A DNA stretch of 64,000 nucleotides from Amycolatopsis pretoriensis (GTDB lineage Bacteria > Actinomycetota > Actinomycetes > Mycobacteriales > Pseudonocardiaceae). The stretch is from positions 1-64,000 of the forward strand of contig NZ_FNUJ01000016.1 of NCBI RefSeq assembly GCF_900107925.1, written 5' to 3'. Positions 44,080 to 52,589 of this stretch are shown one piece after another (position 1 is the first letter of the stretch; each line of letters starts with the position of its first letter). The notes under the pieces were generated by a model, which worked only from the letters and a program-made list of their open reading frames with translations, was not told the origin of the DNA and did not search any database. The position numbers were made by a program, and so were the translations under genes.

Positions 44080-46335
44080 ATGAGACGCACCTCCGTACGA
44101 CTACGCTCCGCGCTCGCCGCCGTACTGATAGCAGCCGGCGGCACCGCGGCGCTCGCGCCACCCGCCGCCGCAGCCGGTTCGCTGACCGCCACCCTGGCGA
44201 TGAGCGGCACCACCGGCACCTACACCGTCTCGAACACCGGCACCGCGTCGGTGAGCAACTGGGCCATCACCTTCACGCTGCCCGCCGGCGTCACTGCCTC
44301 GACCGGCGAAAACGGGACGGTGACGCAGAACGGCACCCAGGTCACGCTCACCCCGGCGTACTACATCGCGACGCTGGCGCCGGGCCGCGCCACCTACCCG
44401 TACAGCCCGACGTTCCGGCTCAGCGCCGCCGCGACGCCCGCGCAGTGCCGCGTCGACAACGCCAACTGCGACGGTTCACCCGACACTCCCCCGGGCGCGC
44501 CGGCGAACCTGCGGCTGGTCGCGAAGACGACCAAGACGGTCGCGTTGGCGTGGAACGCCTCGGCCGCCGGATCCCTGCCGGTGACCGGGTACGACGTCTA
44601 CCAGGGGACGTCACTGGCCACCTCGGTGACGGGTACCAGCGCCACCATCTCCGGGCTCACGCCGGGGACCGCGTACTCGTTCACGGTGAAAGCCAAGGAC
44701 GCCAAGGGAACCACGTCACCCGCGAGCGCCGCTCTGGCCGTCACGACGAACAACCCGGCCGACGACACCCAGGCGCCGTCGGCGCCGAGCGGGCTGCGCT
44801 CGACGGCCGCCGACTCGGGCAGCGTGTCCCTGGCGTGGACGGCGTCGACCGACAACACCGGCGTCGTCAGCTACGACGTCTACCGCGGGTCCACTTTGGC
44901 CACGACGGTGACGACGACGGGCGCCGTCGTGACCGGGCTGGCACCGTCCACTTCGTACACGTTCACCGTGCGCGCGCGGGACGGCTACGACAACGTTTCG
45001 GCGCCGAGTGCCGCGGTGACGGCTCGAACCGGCGACATCGTTTCCGGCTACGCGAAGGTCGGCTACTTCGTCCAGTGGGGCATTTACGGGCGGCAGTACT
45101 TCGTGAAGAACCTCGAGACGTCCGGCGCGGCGTCGAAGCTGACGCACCTGCTGTACGCGTTCGAGAACATCGACCCGGTGAACCTGACCTGCCTTTCCGG
45201 CGTCACGAAGGGCACCACGGCGAACCCGCAGGACCCCAACCAGGGCGACGGCGCGGGTGACGCCGAAGCCGACTACTCGCGGCCGTTCTCGGCGGCGCAG
45301 TCGGTGGACGGCGTGGCCGACACGGGCTGGGAGTCGTTGCGCGGCAACTTCAACCAGCTGAAGAAGCTCAAGGCGAAGCACCCGAACCTGAAGGTGCTGG
45401 TGTCGCTGGGCGGCTGGACGTATTCGAAGTACTTCTCCGACGTCGCGGCCACGGACGCGTCGCGCAAGAAGTTCGTTTCGTCGTGCCTCGACACGTGGAT
45501 CAAGGGCAACATCGCGTCCTACGGCGGCGCCGGCGGCCCGGGCACCGCGGCGGGCATCTTCGACGGCATCGACCTCGACTGGGAGTGGCCGGCGAGCGCC
45601 GACGGCCACCCGGGCAACCACTGGAGCCCGAACGACAAGGACAACCTGACCGCGTTGCTGGCCGAGTTCCGCACGCAGCTCGACGCGTACGGCGCGACCA
45701 CCGGCAAGCGGTACCAGCTGCACGCGTTCACCCCGGCGGACCCGGCGAAGGTCGCGTCCGGCTGGGACCTGTCCCGCGTGTTCAACTACCTGGACGTCGC
45801 GAACGTACAGGGTTACGACTTCCACGGGTCGGGCAGTGACAACTCGTGGGAGCCGAACCGCACCGGTCACCAGGGCAACCTCTACGCCGACGCGGACGAC
45901 CCGTACAACTTCCACTTCAGTGCGGAAAGCGCGATCAACGCGTACACGAACGCGGGCGTCGATCCACGCCGGCTGACGCTCGGATTGGCGTTCTACGGAC
46001 GCGGCTGGCAAGGTGTCGCGGACGGCGGGAAACACGGCGAATGGCAGTCGGCGACGGGCGCGGCACCGGGGCAGTTCGCCGAGGAAGCGGGCACCCGCGG
46101 GTACTCGAACCTCGTGGCGAGCGTGCCGGCGTGCACGGTCTACCACGACACGGCGGCGGTGGCGACGTCGTGCTACACCGGCAACGGCGGCCAGTGGTGG
46201 ACGTTCGACGACGCGTGGTCGATCGGGCTGAAGACCACCTGGCTCAAGCAGCGCGGCCTGCTCGGCGTGATGGCTTGGGAAATGTCGGGTGACACCGGGA
46301 CGTTGATGAACGCGGTCAGCGCCGGTCTCGGTTAA
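44080..46335 (+). CDS. Secreted GH18 chitinase with CBM2 and two FnIII domains
   Basis: A 751-aa secreted chitinase that cleaves beta-1,4-GlcNAc chains. Order: Sec signal peptide (1-32, ending PPAAAA), a CBM2-like chitin/cellulose-binding domain (about 33-135; YTVSNTGTASVSNWAITFTLPAG), two fibronectin type III domains (about 140-230 and 240-325; PGAPANLRLVAKTTKTVALAW and SAPSGLRSTAADSGSVSLAW) and a GH18 barrel (about 330-751). The barrel has SLGGWTYSKYF and the catalytic DxxDxDxE motif (DGIDLDWEWP). ATG at 44080 with TTGGAG upstream. The dre palindrome points to DasR control. Confidence 0.96.
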   Translation: MRRTSVRLRSALAAVLIAAGGTAALAPPAAAAGSLTATLAMSGTTGTYTVSNTGTASVSNWAITFTLPAGVTASTGENGTVTQNGTQVTLTPAYYIATLAPGRATYPYSPTFRLSAAATPAQCRVDNANCDGSPDTPPGAPANLRLVAKTTKTVALAWNASAAGSLPVTGYDVYQGTSLATSVTGTSATISGLTPGTAYSFTVKAKDAKGTTSPASAALAVTTNNPADDTQAPSAPSGLRSTAADSGSVSLAWTASTDNTGVVSYDVYRGSTLATTVTTTGAVVTGLAPSTSYTFTVRARDGYDNVSAPSAAVTARTGDIVSGYAKVGYFVQWGIYGRQYFVKNLETSGAASKLTHLLYAFENIDPVNLTCLSGVTKGTTANPQDPNQGDGAGDAEADYSRPFSAAQSVDGVADTGWESLRGNFNQLKKLKAKHPNLKVLVSLGGWTYSKYFSDVAATDASRKKFVSSCLDTWIKGNIASYGGAGGPGTAAGIFDGIDLDWEWPASADGHPGNHWSPNDKDNLTALLAEFRTQLDAYGATTGKRYQLHAFTPADPAKVASGWDLSRVFNYLDVANVQGYDFHGSGSDNSWEPNRTGHQGNLYADADDPYNFHFSAESAINAYTNAGVDPRRLTLGLAFYGRGWQGVADGGKHGEWQSATGAAPGQFAEEAGTRGYSNLVASVPACTVYHDTAAVATSCYTGNGGQWWTFDDAWSIGLKTTWLKQRGLLGVMAWEMSGDTGTLMNAVSAGLG

Positions 46336-46344
46336 CGGTACGTC

Positions 46345-46384
46345 GATTCAGCCCGCTGAACGATTTCGTTCAGCGGGCTGAATC
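46345..46384 (+). terminator. Rho-independent terminator after the chitinase
   Basis: A perfect 19-bp inverted repeat (left arm starting GATTCAGCCCGCTGAACGA) with a 2-nt loop, 10 bp after the chitinase stop, followed by a TTCCTT stretch. Confidence 0.9.
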
Positions 46385-46430
46385 TTCCTTCAGGAGCAAA
46401 AGAAAGGGCTCTCCGCGGGTTGACGCGCGG

Positions 46431-46442
46431 TGGTCTGGACCA
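46431..46442 (+). promoter_or_regulatory. Putative DasR-responsive element
   Basis: TGGTCTGGACCA differs from the dre core TGGTCTAGACCA at one central base. It lies 52 bp upstream of the alginate-lyase-like gene. Confidence 0.72.
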
Positions 46443-46493
46443 TGAGACTGCTTACAGCGCGCTGCCCCGGACACCGTCGTCTCGAGGAGAGCC

Positions 46494-47666
46494 ATGTCCC
46501 GCTTGAGAAAAGTCGTCACGCTCGCCGCCCTGGTACCGCTCGCCCTGGGCCTGGTCGCCACGCCGGCCCCCGCGGCCCCGGCGACGTTCACGCACCCGGG
46601 CGTGCTGGTCAGCCGCCCGCAGCTCGACTTCGTCAAGAGCCAGGTGAACGCCGGCGCCCAGCCGTGGAAAGCGGCGTACGACCAGGCGGTTTCGAGTTCC
46701 TACGCATCACTATCCCGCACGCCGAAACCGCGCGCGGTCGTCGAATGCGGGTCCTATTCGAACCCGAACTACGGGTGCACCGACGAGCGGGAAGACGCGA
46801 TCGCGGCGTACACGGACGCGTTGATCTGGTACATCTCCGGCGACGCCCGCTACGCACAGAAGGCTATCGCGTTGATGGACGCGTGGTCGGCGACAATCAC
46901 TAGTCACACCAACAGCAACGCGCCGCTGCAGACGGGCTGGGCGGGTTCGTCGTGGCCCCGCGCGGCGGAGATCATCAAGTACACGTATACGAGCTGGCCG
47001 AACTCGGGCCGCTTCGGCACGATGCTGCGCAATGTGTACTTGAACAAAATCATCAACGGCAGCAACAGCAACGGCAACTGGGAACTGTCCATGATGGAGG
47101 CCGCGGTGGGTATCACGGTGTTCCTGGAGGACAAGACGAACTTCGACAAGGCGGTGACCCGCTACCGCAACCGCGTGGCGGCGTACGTGTACATCGCTTC
47201 GGACGGCGCCCTGCCGAAGACGGTCCCGGGCAGCGGCCTGACGACGAAGTCCCAGATCGTGAGCTACTGGCAAGGCCAGAGCACGTTCGTGGACGGCCTG
47301 ACCCAGGAGACCTGCCGCGACTTCGTCCACACGGGCTACGGCATCGCGGCGATCGCGGACGTGGCGGAGACGCTCCGGATCCAGGGCCAGGACGTGTACG
47401 GAACGGACGTGGGCGAGCGCCTGCGCCAGGCACTGGGCTTCCAGTCGAAGTACGAGCTGGGCACGGCGGTCCCATCCTGGCTGTGCGGCGGCAGCGTGAA
47501 GAAGGGCCTGGGCCCGGTGACCGAGGTGGGCTTCAACGCGCTCCACAACCGCCTGGGCATCGCCATGTCCAACACCCAGACCCTGACGGAGTCCCGCCGC
47601 CCAGCGGGCACGAACGCCCTGTTCGTGGCGTGGCAGACCCTGACGCACGCTTCGAACCCGGCTTGA
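46494..47666 (+). CDS. Secreted alginate-lyase-family protein
   Basis: A 390-aa secreted protein with a Sec signal peptide (1-28, ending TPAPAAP) and an alginate_lyase (alpha/alpha toroid) domain. Supporting blocks are FTHPGVLVSRPQLDFVKSQV near the N-terminus, GWAGSSWPRAAEIIKYTYTSW, NWELSMMEAAVGITVFLED, and QETCRDFVHTGYGIAAIADVAE, which carry the usual His/Arg/Tyr active-site candidates. Such enzymes cleave uronate-containing polymers by beta-elimination; the substrate is unknown. GAGGAGA precedes the ATG. The dre-like operator suggests expression with the chitinase, so the real target may be a chitin- or cell-wall-associated polysaccharide. Confidence 0.85.
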   Translation: MSRLRKVVTLAALVPLALGLVATPAPAAPATFTHPGVLVSRPQLDFVKSQVNAGAQPWKAAYDQAVSSSYASLSRTPKPRAVVECGSYSNPNYGCTDEREDAIAAYTDALIWYISGDARYAQKAIALMDAWSATITSHTNSNAPLQTGWAGSSWPRAAEIIKYTYTSWPNSGRFGTMLRNVYLNKIINGSNSNGNWELSMMEAAVGITVFLEDKTNFDKAVTRYRNRVAAYVYIASDGALPKTVPGSGLTTKSQIVSYWQGQSTFVDGLTQETCRDFVHTGYGIAAIADVAETLRIQGQDVYGTDVGERLRQALGFQSKYELGTAVPSWLCGGSVKKGLGPVTEVGFNALHNRLGIAMSNTQTLTESRRPAGTNALFVAWQTLTHASNPA

Positions 47667-47677
47667 TCTTGACGTCG

Positions 47678-47711
47678 TCCGCCTGACCTGCGTTCCCGCA
47701 GGTCAGGCGGA
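47678..47711 (+). terminator. Rho-independent-type hairpin
   Basis: A 15-bp perfect stem (TCCGCCTGACCTGCG / CGCAGGTCAGGCGGA) with a TTCC loop, 12 bp after the alginate-lyase-like gene. Confidence 0.85.
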
Positions 47712-47783
47712 TGTGGGCCCCAGTTGAAGGTGGCTTCCGGGGGCACGCTAAAGTACTTCTCACGCACTCAGCGAGTGCGGGTC

Positions 47784-47857
<74 letters not shown>

Positions 47858-47870
47858 CGGACGCACTTGC

Positions 47871-47908
47871 AGGGCCCGTGAGCAGCATAACCGCAGCTCA
47901 CGGGCCCT
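47871..47908 (+). terminator. Terminator after tRNA-Pro
   Basis: A 13-bp inverted repeat (AGGGCCCGTGAGC / GCTCACGGGCCCT) with a 12-nt loop, followed by TTTGTGT. Confidence 0.85.
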
Positions 47909-48396
47909 TTGTGTCTACCGAGGCCATGACATGTTCAGTCGGGCGCACGCACTCGGGGACATATTGGGGACAAATCCGCAATCGGTTGCTCGGCCAGACT
48001 TGCCCGATTGGGCGCGGACAGGTGTTGGCCGCAAAGTCTCTAGCGTCCGATCCGGGGTGGATATAGCGCCGACTGGTGCGCAGCTATCCAGGCTCGGCGA
48101 TCTTCAGCGGCACATGCACGGCCACGCGAGCACTCCTCCACGCCCGGCTGGCGTGCCAAGGTTCTGGCGCAGCGGACGCGCGAGACGCAGTCGACGTAGA
48201 TGGTGTCCGCCTGGCCGTCATGACTGTGACTGACAAGCCTCCACAGCCATCTTGGTCGCCACTGATCAACTCCGCATGCGACTTCGGCACTAGGGCGATG
48301 TAGCGGCCGGACTCGATGCGGCGACTCTCTCCAGGTGAGACTTAAAAGACTGACGAACTCGAAGACGCATTCGTCCGCGCGACGAATCCGATCAAC
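47909..48396. other. Apparent non-coding, lower-GC stretch after tRNA-Pro
   Basis: About 490 bp with no convincing gene. It contains the repeated phrase GGGGACATATTGGGGAC (47962-47978) and broken open frames. It may be the decayed end of an integrated element, but no integrase and no second copy of the tRNA 3' end could be found. Confidence 0.5.
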
Positions 48397-49686
48397 ATGA
48401 GCGGGTCTCTTCGACGCGTGCCAGCCGGCACCATCTCGGTCCGCGGCATGCGCGCAACTCGGCTGCGCCATCCATCTATGCCGCCGAAGCTTTCCCGCCG
48501 GCAGCGCTCCAAGATCGTCCTGCTCTGGTTGTTCAACTGGAGCGGTTGGGGACGCGGAGCGAAGGCAGTTGCCATGGTCGCCACAGCGGCGACAGGTCTG
48601 GCGGCTGTCGGCGCGTTCTACGTAACGAGCAGGACCCTTGATGCCACCCGACAACAGACTGCGTTGAACGAACAAGGCCAGTATACCGACCGGTTCGGCC
48701 GCGCGGTTGAACAGCTCGGCTCCGAGAAGCTCGACATTCGACTCGGCGGCATCTATGCCCTCGAGCGGCTCGCCAAAGACTCCGCAAGAGACACGAACAC
48801 TATTATGCGCCTTCTCAGCGCCTATGTTCGGGAGAACACATCATGTCCGCCTACATCAACGCCGATCGTAAACGCGGGTCTTGCACAACGTCCACCTGTC
48901 GATGTTGCCGCCGCTCTGACCGTGTTGTCCGCGCGTGACGTCGGCCCGGTAGTTCCTTGGGCCGACGTGACAGGAATTTGCCTCGACCACCGAAACCTAG
49001 AAACGGAGACCTTTGCGAATTTGAATCTGGATCGCGCGAGCCTCGCGTTCTCGAACATGCGAGGGGCTCGGTTTCGTGGCGTCCGATTGCAGCAGGCCAA
49101 CCTTCGAGGGGCGGGTTTGCCGGCCTCAGAGTGGCTAGGGGTGCTTGCGAATGATGCTCAGCTGGACGGAGCCAATCTGACCTTCTCAATCCTTCATGGA
49201 AGCAGCTTCACCGGCGCAAGCCTCGTCGGAGCAGACCTCGGCGCCTCGATGCTCGACGACGACAGCGGCGGGACGGACGCACCGTATGCGGACGCAACCT
49301 TGCCACGACCGTCCGCACCTGCTCGCTTGAGCTTCCACGATGCCGACCTGACAAACGCACGGTTCACTTACGTTCGACTAGCTTCGGCCGACTTCTCCAA
49401 TACTTCCCTGAACGGTGCTGACTTCACAAGGGGCAAGCTAGAGAACACTGACTTCAGCTTCACCCTCGTCGTCGGTTCCGGCTCTGCGCATGGACCAGCG
49501 ATCGGGAACGTTCGATTCGACGCCGCCGACCTTACCGGTGCGTCCTTCCGTGGACGGGACATGAGACAGGCGCATCTCGTCGGCGCGAACTTGACCCGAG
49601 CCGACCTTCGAGACACCGACTTGCGCGGTGTCGACCTGAGGTACACCACACTTACCGGTGCCAATCTTCAAGGCGCAAAGCGATGA
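48397..49686 (+). CDS. Membrane-anchored pentapeptide-repeat protein
   Basis: Up to 429 aa. There is one TM helix (about 50-75, VAMVATAATGLAAVGAFYVT), then a conserved block (DRFGRAVEQLGSEKLDIRLGGIYALERLA) common in actinobacterial proteins of this type. A long run of A(D/N)LxX pentapeptides follows to the end (for example ADLTGASFRGRDMRQAHLVG), which should fold as a right-handed beta-helix. Function unknown. The start is unsettled: ATGs at 48397, 48448 and 48478 all lack a good ribosome-binding site. It lies in less GC-rich accessory DNA beside the TIR gene. Confidence 0.85.
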   Translation: MSGSLRRVPAGTISVRGMRATRLRHPSMPPKLSRRQRSKIVLLWLFNWSGWGRGAKAVAMVATAATGLAAVGAFYVTSRTLDATRQQTALNEQGQYTDRFGRAVEQLGSEKLDIRLGGIYALERLAKDSARDTNTIMRLLSAYVRENTSCPPTSTPIVNAGLAQRPPVDVAAALTVLSARDVGPVVPWADVTGICLDHRNLETETFANLNLDRASLAFSNMRGARFRGVRLQQANLRGAGLPASEWLGVLANDAQLDGANLTFSILHGSSFTGASLVGADLGASMLDDDSGGTDAPYADATLPRPSAPARLSFHDADLTNARFTYVRLASADFSNTSLNGADFTRGKLENTDFSFTLVVGSGSAHGPAIGNVRFDAADLTGASFRGRDMRQAHLVGANLTRADLRDTDLRGVDLRYTTLTGANLQGAKR

Positions 49687-49794
49687 CCGGAGGTGTCACT
49701 CACGTCTGCAGGCTGTCAGCCGCGCAGCTTGTCTCCGCTCTCGAGTCGCGGCGCGCCGTTAAGGTGTAGTCGTCTGAGGGAGGCCACCGCGATC

Positions 49795-50886
49795 ATGACG
49801 GACATTGAGACCTACGACTATGACATCGCCGTGTCGTTCGCCGGAGAAGATCGGCAGCTTGTCAGGGATGTCGTGGACCGGCTCAAGGAGCAGGAAGTCA
49901 AGGTCTTCTTCGACGAGGACAGCACCGCCGAGATGTGGGGAGAGAACCTCCTGGACTTCCTCCAAGCGGTCTACGGCCGTCGTGCACGCTATGCCGTTCT
50001 CTTCATCTCTCGGCACTACGTCGCTAAAAAATGGACCAACTACGAACGGCAGGCAGCTCAGGATCGCGCCTTTCAGCAGACTGCTCCCTACCTCCTTCCC
50101 GTGCGCGTCGATGATTCGGAGCTTCCAGGCCTTCTGTCCACCATCGGCTACGTCGACGCTGAGTTCGCCGGTACGACAGGCATTGTCGATGCCATCGTCC
50201 GTAAGCTCGGCGACCAGGCCCAGACGCGGGAGCCGAAGTTCGACGGCCGAGCGCCGCGGTCTCCGGAAGCCGTAGCCGTCGTGCTCAGTGAACGACCCCC
50301 CGGGTGGGAGTTCCTTCTCTACGGCGGCCTGCTACACCAGGGAATTGTCGATCTGGAGGACAAGTACCGGGACCACGTCATCGAGTACGCCCCGCACAGC
50401 GGCCAGGTGATTTCCGAGAGCGACGGGCTGCCCTGGCTCGAAAGCCGGCTGACTTCGGTGAGCACGATCGTAGCCAGTCTCGAGCGCGTGCTGTCGGACG
50501 CAGCACAGACTGCCGCTTTCGGGAGACCCGGCGAACCCGGCGATCCCGGCGATCCCGAACGGATCATCCATCTGGCGAAGCGGATGACCGGTATCTACGG
50601 CGAAGTATTAGGCTGGGCTGCTGCGATCCGGGCAACCGGGTTCGAGGACGACGCGATCCGGCACATCGCCGACCTCGAAGCGCGGCTCGCCGACTTGCCG
50701 ATCGAGCAGATCAGAAAATTCGTCGAAGACTTCATGCAGCAAATGGACGGACTCACCCCGCGTCTCCTCGCCGGCGAAGACGTGGACCTTACCTTCAGCG
50801 TGACGATCGAGATGGACCCAGCGAAGCTGGGGGACTACCAACGAGCACTTCGAGCATATGCCGCGAAGCTGTCCGGCAGCTTCTGA
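49795..50886 (+). CDS. TIR-domain protein with uncharacterised C-terminal region
   Basis: A 363-aa protein. Residues 1-145 form a bacterial TIR domain (DYDIAVSFAGEDRQLVRDVVDRL; VKVFFDEDSTAEMWGENL; YAVLFISRHYVAKKWTNYERQAAQDRA). The Glu in WTNYE sits where TIR NADases keep their catalytic glutamate. Residues 180-363 match no family I know; they include a GlyPro-rich hinge (GRPGEPGDPGDPER) and helices, with DLTFSVTIEMDP near the end. GAGGGAGG precedes the ATG. TIR proteins in bacteria often act in anti-phage defence by NAD+ cleavage or signalling; this one lies beside the pentapeptide-repeat gene after a tRNA. Confidence 0.85.
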   Translation: MTDIETYDYDIAVSFAGEDRQLVRDVVDRLKEQEVKVFFDEDSTAEMWGENLLDFLQAVYGRRARYAVLFISRHYVAKKWTNYERQAAQDRAFQQTAPYLLPVRVDDSELPGLLSTIGYVDAEFAGTTGIVDAIVRKLGDQAQTREPKFDGRAPRSPEAVAVVLSERPPGWEFLLYGGLLHQGIVDLEDKYRDHVIEYAPHSGQVISESDGLPWLESRLTSVSTIVASLERVLSDAAQTAAFGRPGEPGDPGDPERIIHLAKRMTGIYGEVLGWAAAIRATGFEDDAIRHIADLEARLADLPIEQIRKFVEDFMQQMDGLTPRLLAGEDVDLTFSVTIEMDPAKLGDYQRALRAYAAKLSGSF

Positions 50887-50941
50887 CGAACATCCATACA
50901 CGGCCGCTAGAGTGAGGCAGGCCGATTCGAGGGGGACTGCC

Positions 50942-51745
50942 ATGACCGATCAAGAAGGCGCCGACTGGATTCCGCCCGGCGCGGATCTTTCCCGGCCGAG
51001 CGCCGCGCGGATCTACGACTACCTCCTCGGCGGCGCGCACAACCTCGCCGCCGACCGGGCCGTCGCCCAGAAGCTCGAGACCATCCAGCCGCAGGTGGCG
51101 AACGTGGCCCGGCGGAACCGCGCCTTCCTGCGGCGGGCCGTGCGGTTCATGCTCGACCAGGGCGTTCGGCAGTTCCTCGACCTCGGGTCAGGTATCCCGA
51201 CCGTCGGCAACGTGCACGAAGTCGCCCAGGCTGTCGATCCCGCGTCGAAAGTCGTCTACGTCGACTACGAACCCGTTGCCGTCGCGCACAGTTTGATGCT
51301 GCTGAAGGACAACACGAACGCCGAAGCGCTCGAGGCCGACGCCACCGACACCCAAGCCGTGCTCAGCTCGGAGCCGGTGAAGCGCCTGCTCGACCTCGGC
51401 GAACCGGTCGGGCTGCTCGCCATCACCCTCGGGCACTACCTGCCGGAGGTCGAGGGCGTCTTCGGCGCCTACCGCGACGCGCTCGCCCCCGGCAGCCACC
51501 TCGCGCTTACCCACCTCACCAACGACTTCGCCGTGCTCAGCGACCCCAAGATCGCCGAGACCATGCGGTCGACGCAGGACCACATCTACCCGCGGTCTAA
51601 AGCAGAGGTGCTTGCCCTCTTCGACGGGTTCGACCTCGTCGAACCCGGGCTGACGACGTCGGCGAACTGGCGGCCGGACCGCGTTGCCGCCGTGGTCGAT
51701 CCCGAAGAGGACGGCCTCTACGCCGGCGTGGGCATCAAGCGGTAG
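50942..51745 (+). CDS. DUF574 (PF04672) SAM-dependent methyltransferase-like protein
   Basis: A 267-aa Rossmann-fold protein of the DUF574 family, abundant in actinomycetes. The family signature is at the N-terminus (PSAARIYDYLLGGAHNLAADR). The SAM-binding loop follows (FLDLGSGIPTVGNVHEVAQ) with an acidic residue at the end of strand 2 (VVYVDYEPVAVAH). The substrate is unknown. ATG at 50942. It overlaps the convergent zinc-finger gene by 11 bp. Confidence 0.92.
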   Translation: MTDQEGADWIPPGADLSRPSAARIYDYLLGGAHNLAADRAVAQKLETIQPQVANVARRNRAFLRRAVRFMLDQGVRQFLDLGSGIPTVGNVHEVAQAVDPASKVVYVDYEPVAVAHSLMLLKDNTNAEALEADATDTQAVLSSEPVKRLLDLGEPVGLLAITLGHYLPEVEGVFGAYRDALAPGSHLALTHLTNDFAVLSDPKIAETMRSTQDHIYPRSKAEVLALFDGFDLVEPGLTTSANWRPDRVAAVVDPEEDGLYAGVGIKR

Positions 51746-52091
51746 AGCCGAAGCGCTCCCACGCCGACTGCCGGGTCATCCCCAGCGCCTCGCCGATTTG
51801 CGCCCACGTACCGCCCAACGCGCGCGCCTTGCCCACCCACGCGGCGAGGTTCTCCTGCACCTGCGTGGTGGCGGCCGCGACCGGACGCAGGTTCTGCAGC
51901 ACCTGTTCGAGCGGCAAGTCGTGCTCCCACGGCGCGATGAGCGGTGCGTCGGCCGGCTTGCCTTCGATCACCGACACGCATAGCTGCACGCACCCGTCGC
52001 AGATGAAGACGCCCGGCCCGCCGACGAGCGTGTCGACCTCGGTGTTCGGCTTGGCGCAGAACGAACAGCGCGCGATCACCCCGGTTGCCAT
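51735..52091 (-). CDS. ClpX-type C4 zinc-finger protein
   Basis: A 118-aa protein whose first 45 residues are a ClpX-like C4 zinc finger (ARCSFCAKPNTEVDTLVGG; CDGCVQLC) without the ATPase that normally follows. The C-terminus has a helix-turn-helix-like segment (GTWAQIGEALGMTRQSAWERFG), so it may bind DNA. AAAGGAGG precedes the ATG at 52091. The unknown gene upstream ends 26 bp before it and is probably cotranscribed. Confidence 0.85.
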   Translation of the reverse strand: MATGVIARCSFCAKPNTEVDTLVGGPGVFICDGCVQLCVSVIEGKPADAPLIAPWEHDLPLEQVLQNLRPVAAATTQVQENLAAWVGKARALGGTWAQIGEALGMTRQSAWERFGSTA

Positions 52092-52117
52092 CCCGACCTC
52101 CTTTGTCAGGACGAACC

Positions 52118-52537
52118 TTACAGTCGTAAGGCGGAGCCTGACAAGCTCAGGAAGTTCGACGTCCACTCGGCGAGCTCGGCCATCCGCGACGTCAGCTCTT
52201 CGATCTCGGCCCACCGCCGGTGCTCCCGTTCCAGGTCCGGCACGAGGAAGTCCTCGACAAGGAGCAGGAGGGTGGCAATCTCGTAGGCGACGTCGGCAAG
52301 CTGCAGAAAGGGCCGGTACTCGGGTTCTTCGCCGGCCCCGTTCCGCGCGGCCCAGTCCCGGGCGCCGAGCCCGGCGGAGCGACAGACGGACTCGATGTCG
52401 CGCCGGATCGCACCACGCCGGGAGTCGGGCCAACCTCCGGCCGGCGGGACGATGTTCCAGGCCACGGACAGCAGACAGCACCCGGCGTCATCCATTGAGT
52501 TGTGCTTCACGCAGGTACTCTGCTGAACCGCAGGCAT
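52118..52537 (-). CDS. Hypothetical protein, likely partner of the zinc-finger protein
   Basis: A 139-aa protein I do not recognise. The C-terminal half is strongly helical and acidic (FLQLADVAYEIATLLLLVEDFLVPDLEREHRRWAEI-type helix, near residues 75-115). The start may be ATG 52537 (GGAG upstream) or ATG 52495. It is in the same orientation as the zinc-finger gene and 26 bp upstream of it. Confidence 0.6.
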   Translation of the reverse strand: MPAVQQSTCVKHNSMDDAGCCLLSVAWNIVPPAGGWPDSRRGAIRRDIESVCRSAGLGARDWAARNGAGEEPEYRPFLQLADVAYEIATLLLLVEDFLVPDLEREHRRWAEIEELTSRMAELAEWTSNFLSLSGSALRL

Positions 52538-52589
52538 AATCCCCGCGCTCCGACTCGCCAGGTCACCTCATCGTGTGCAGAACCGGCCC

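Noticed and set aside
48040..48675. 211-aa minus-strand open frame after the tRNA
   Set aside because: It overlaps the start of the pentapeptide-repeat gene, has no recognisable domain or start signal and an Arg/Ala-rich translation; better read as a shadow.
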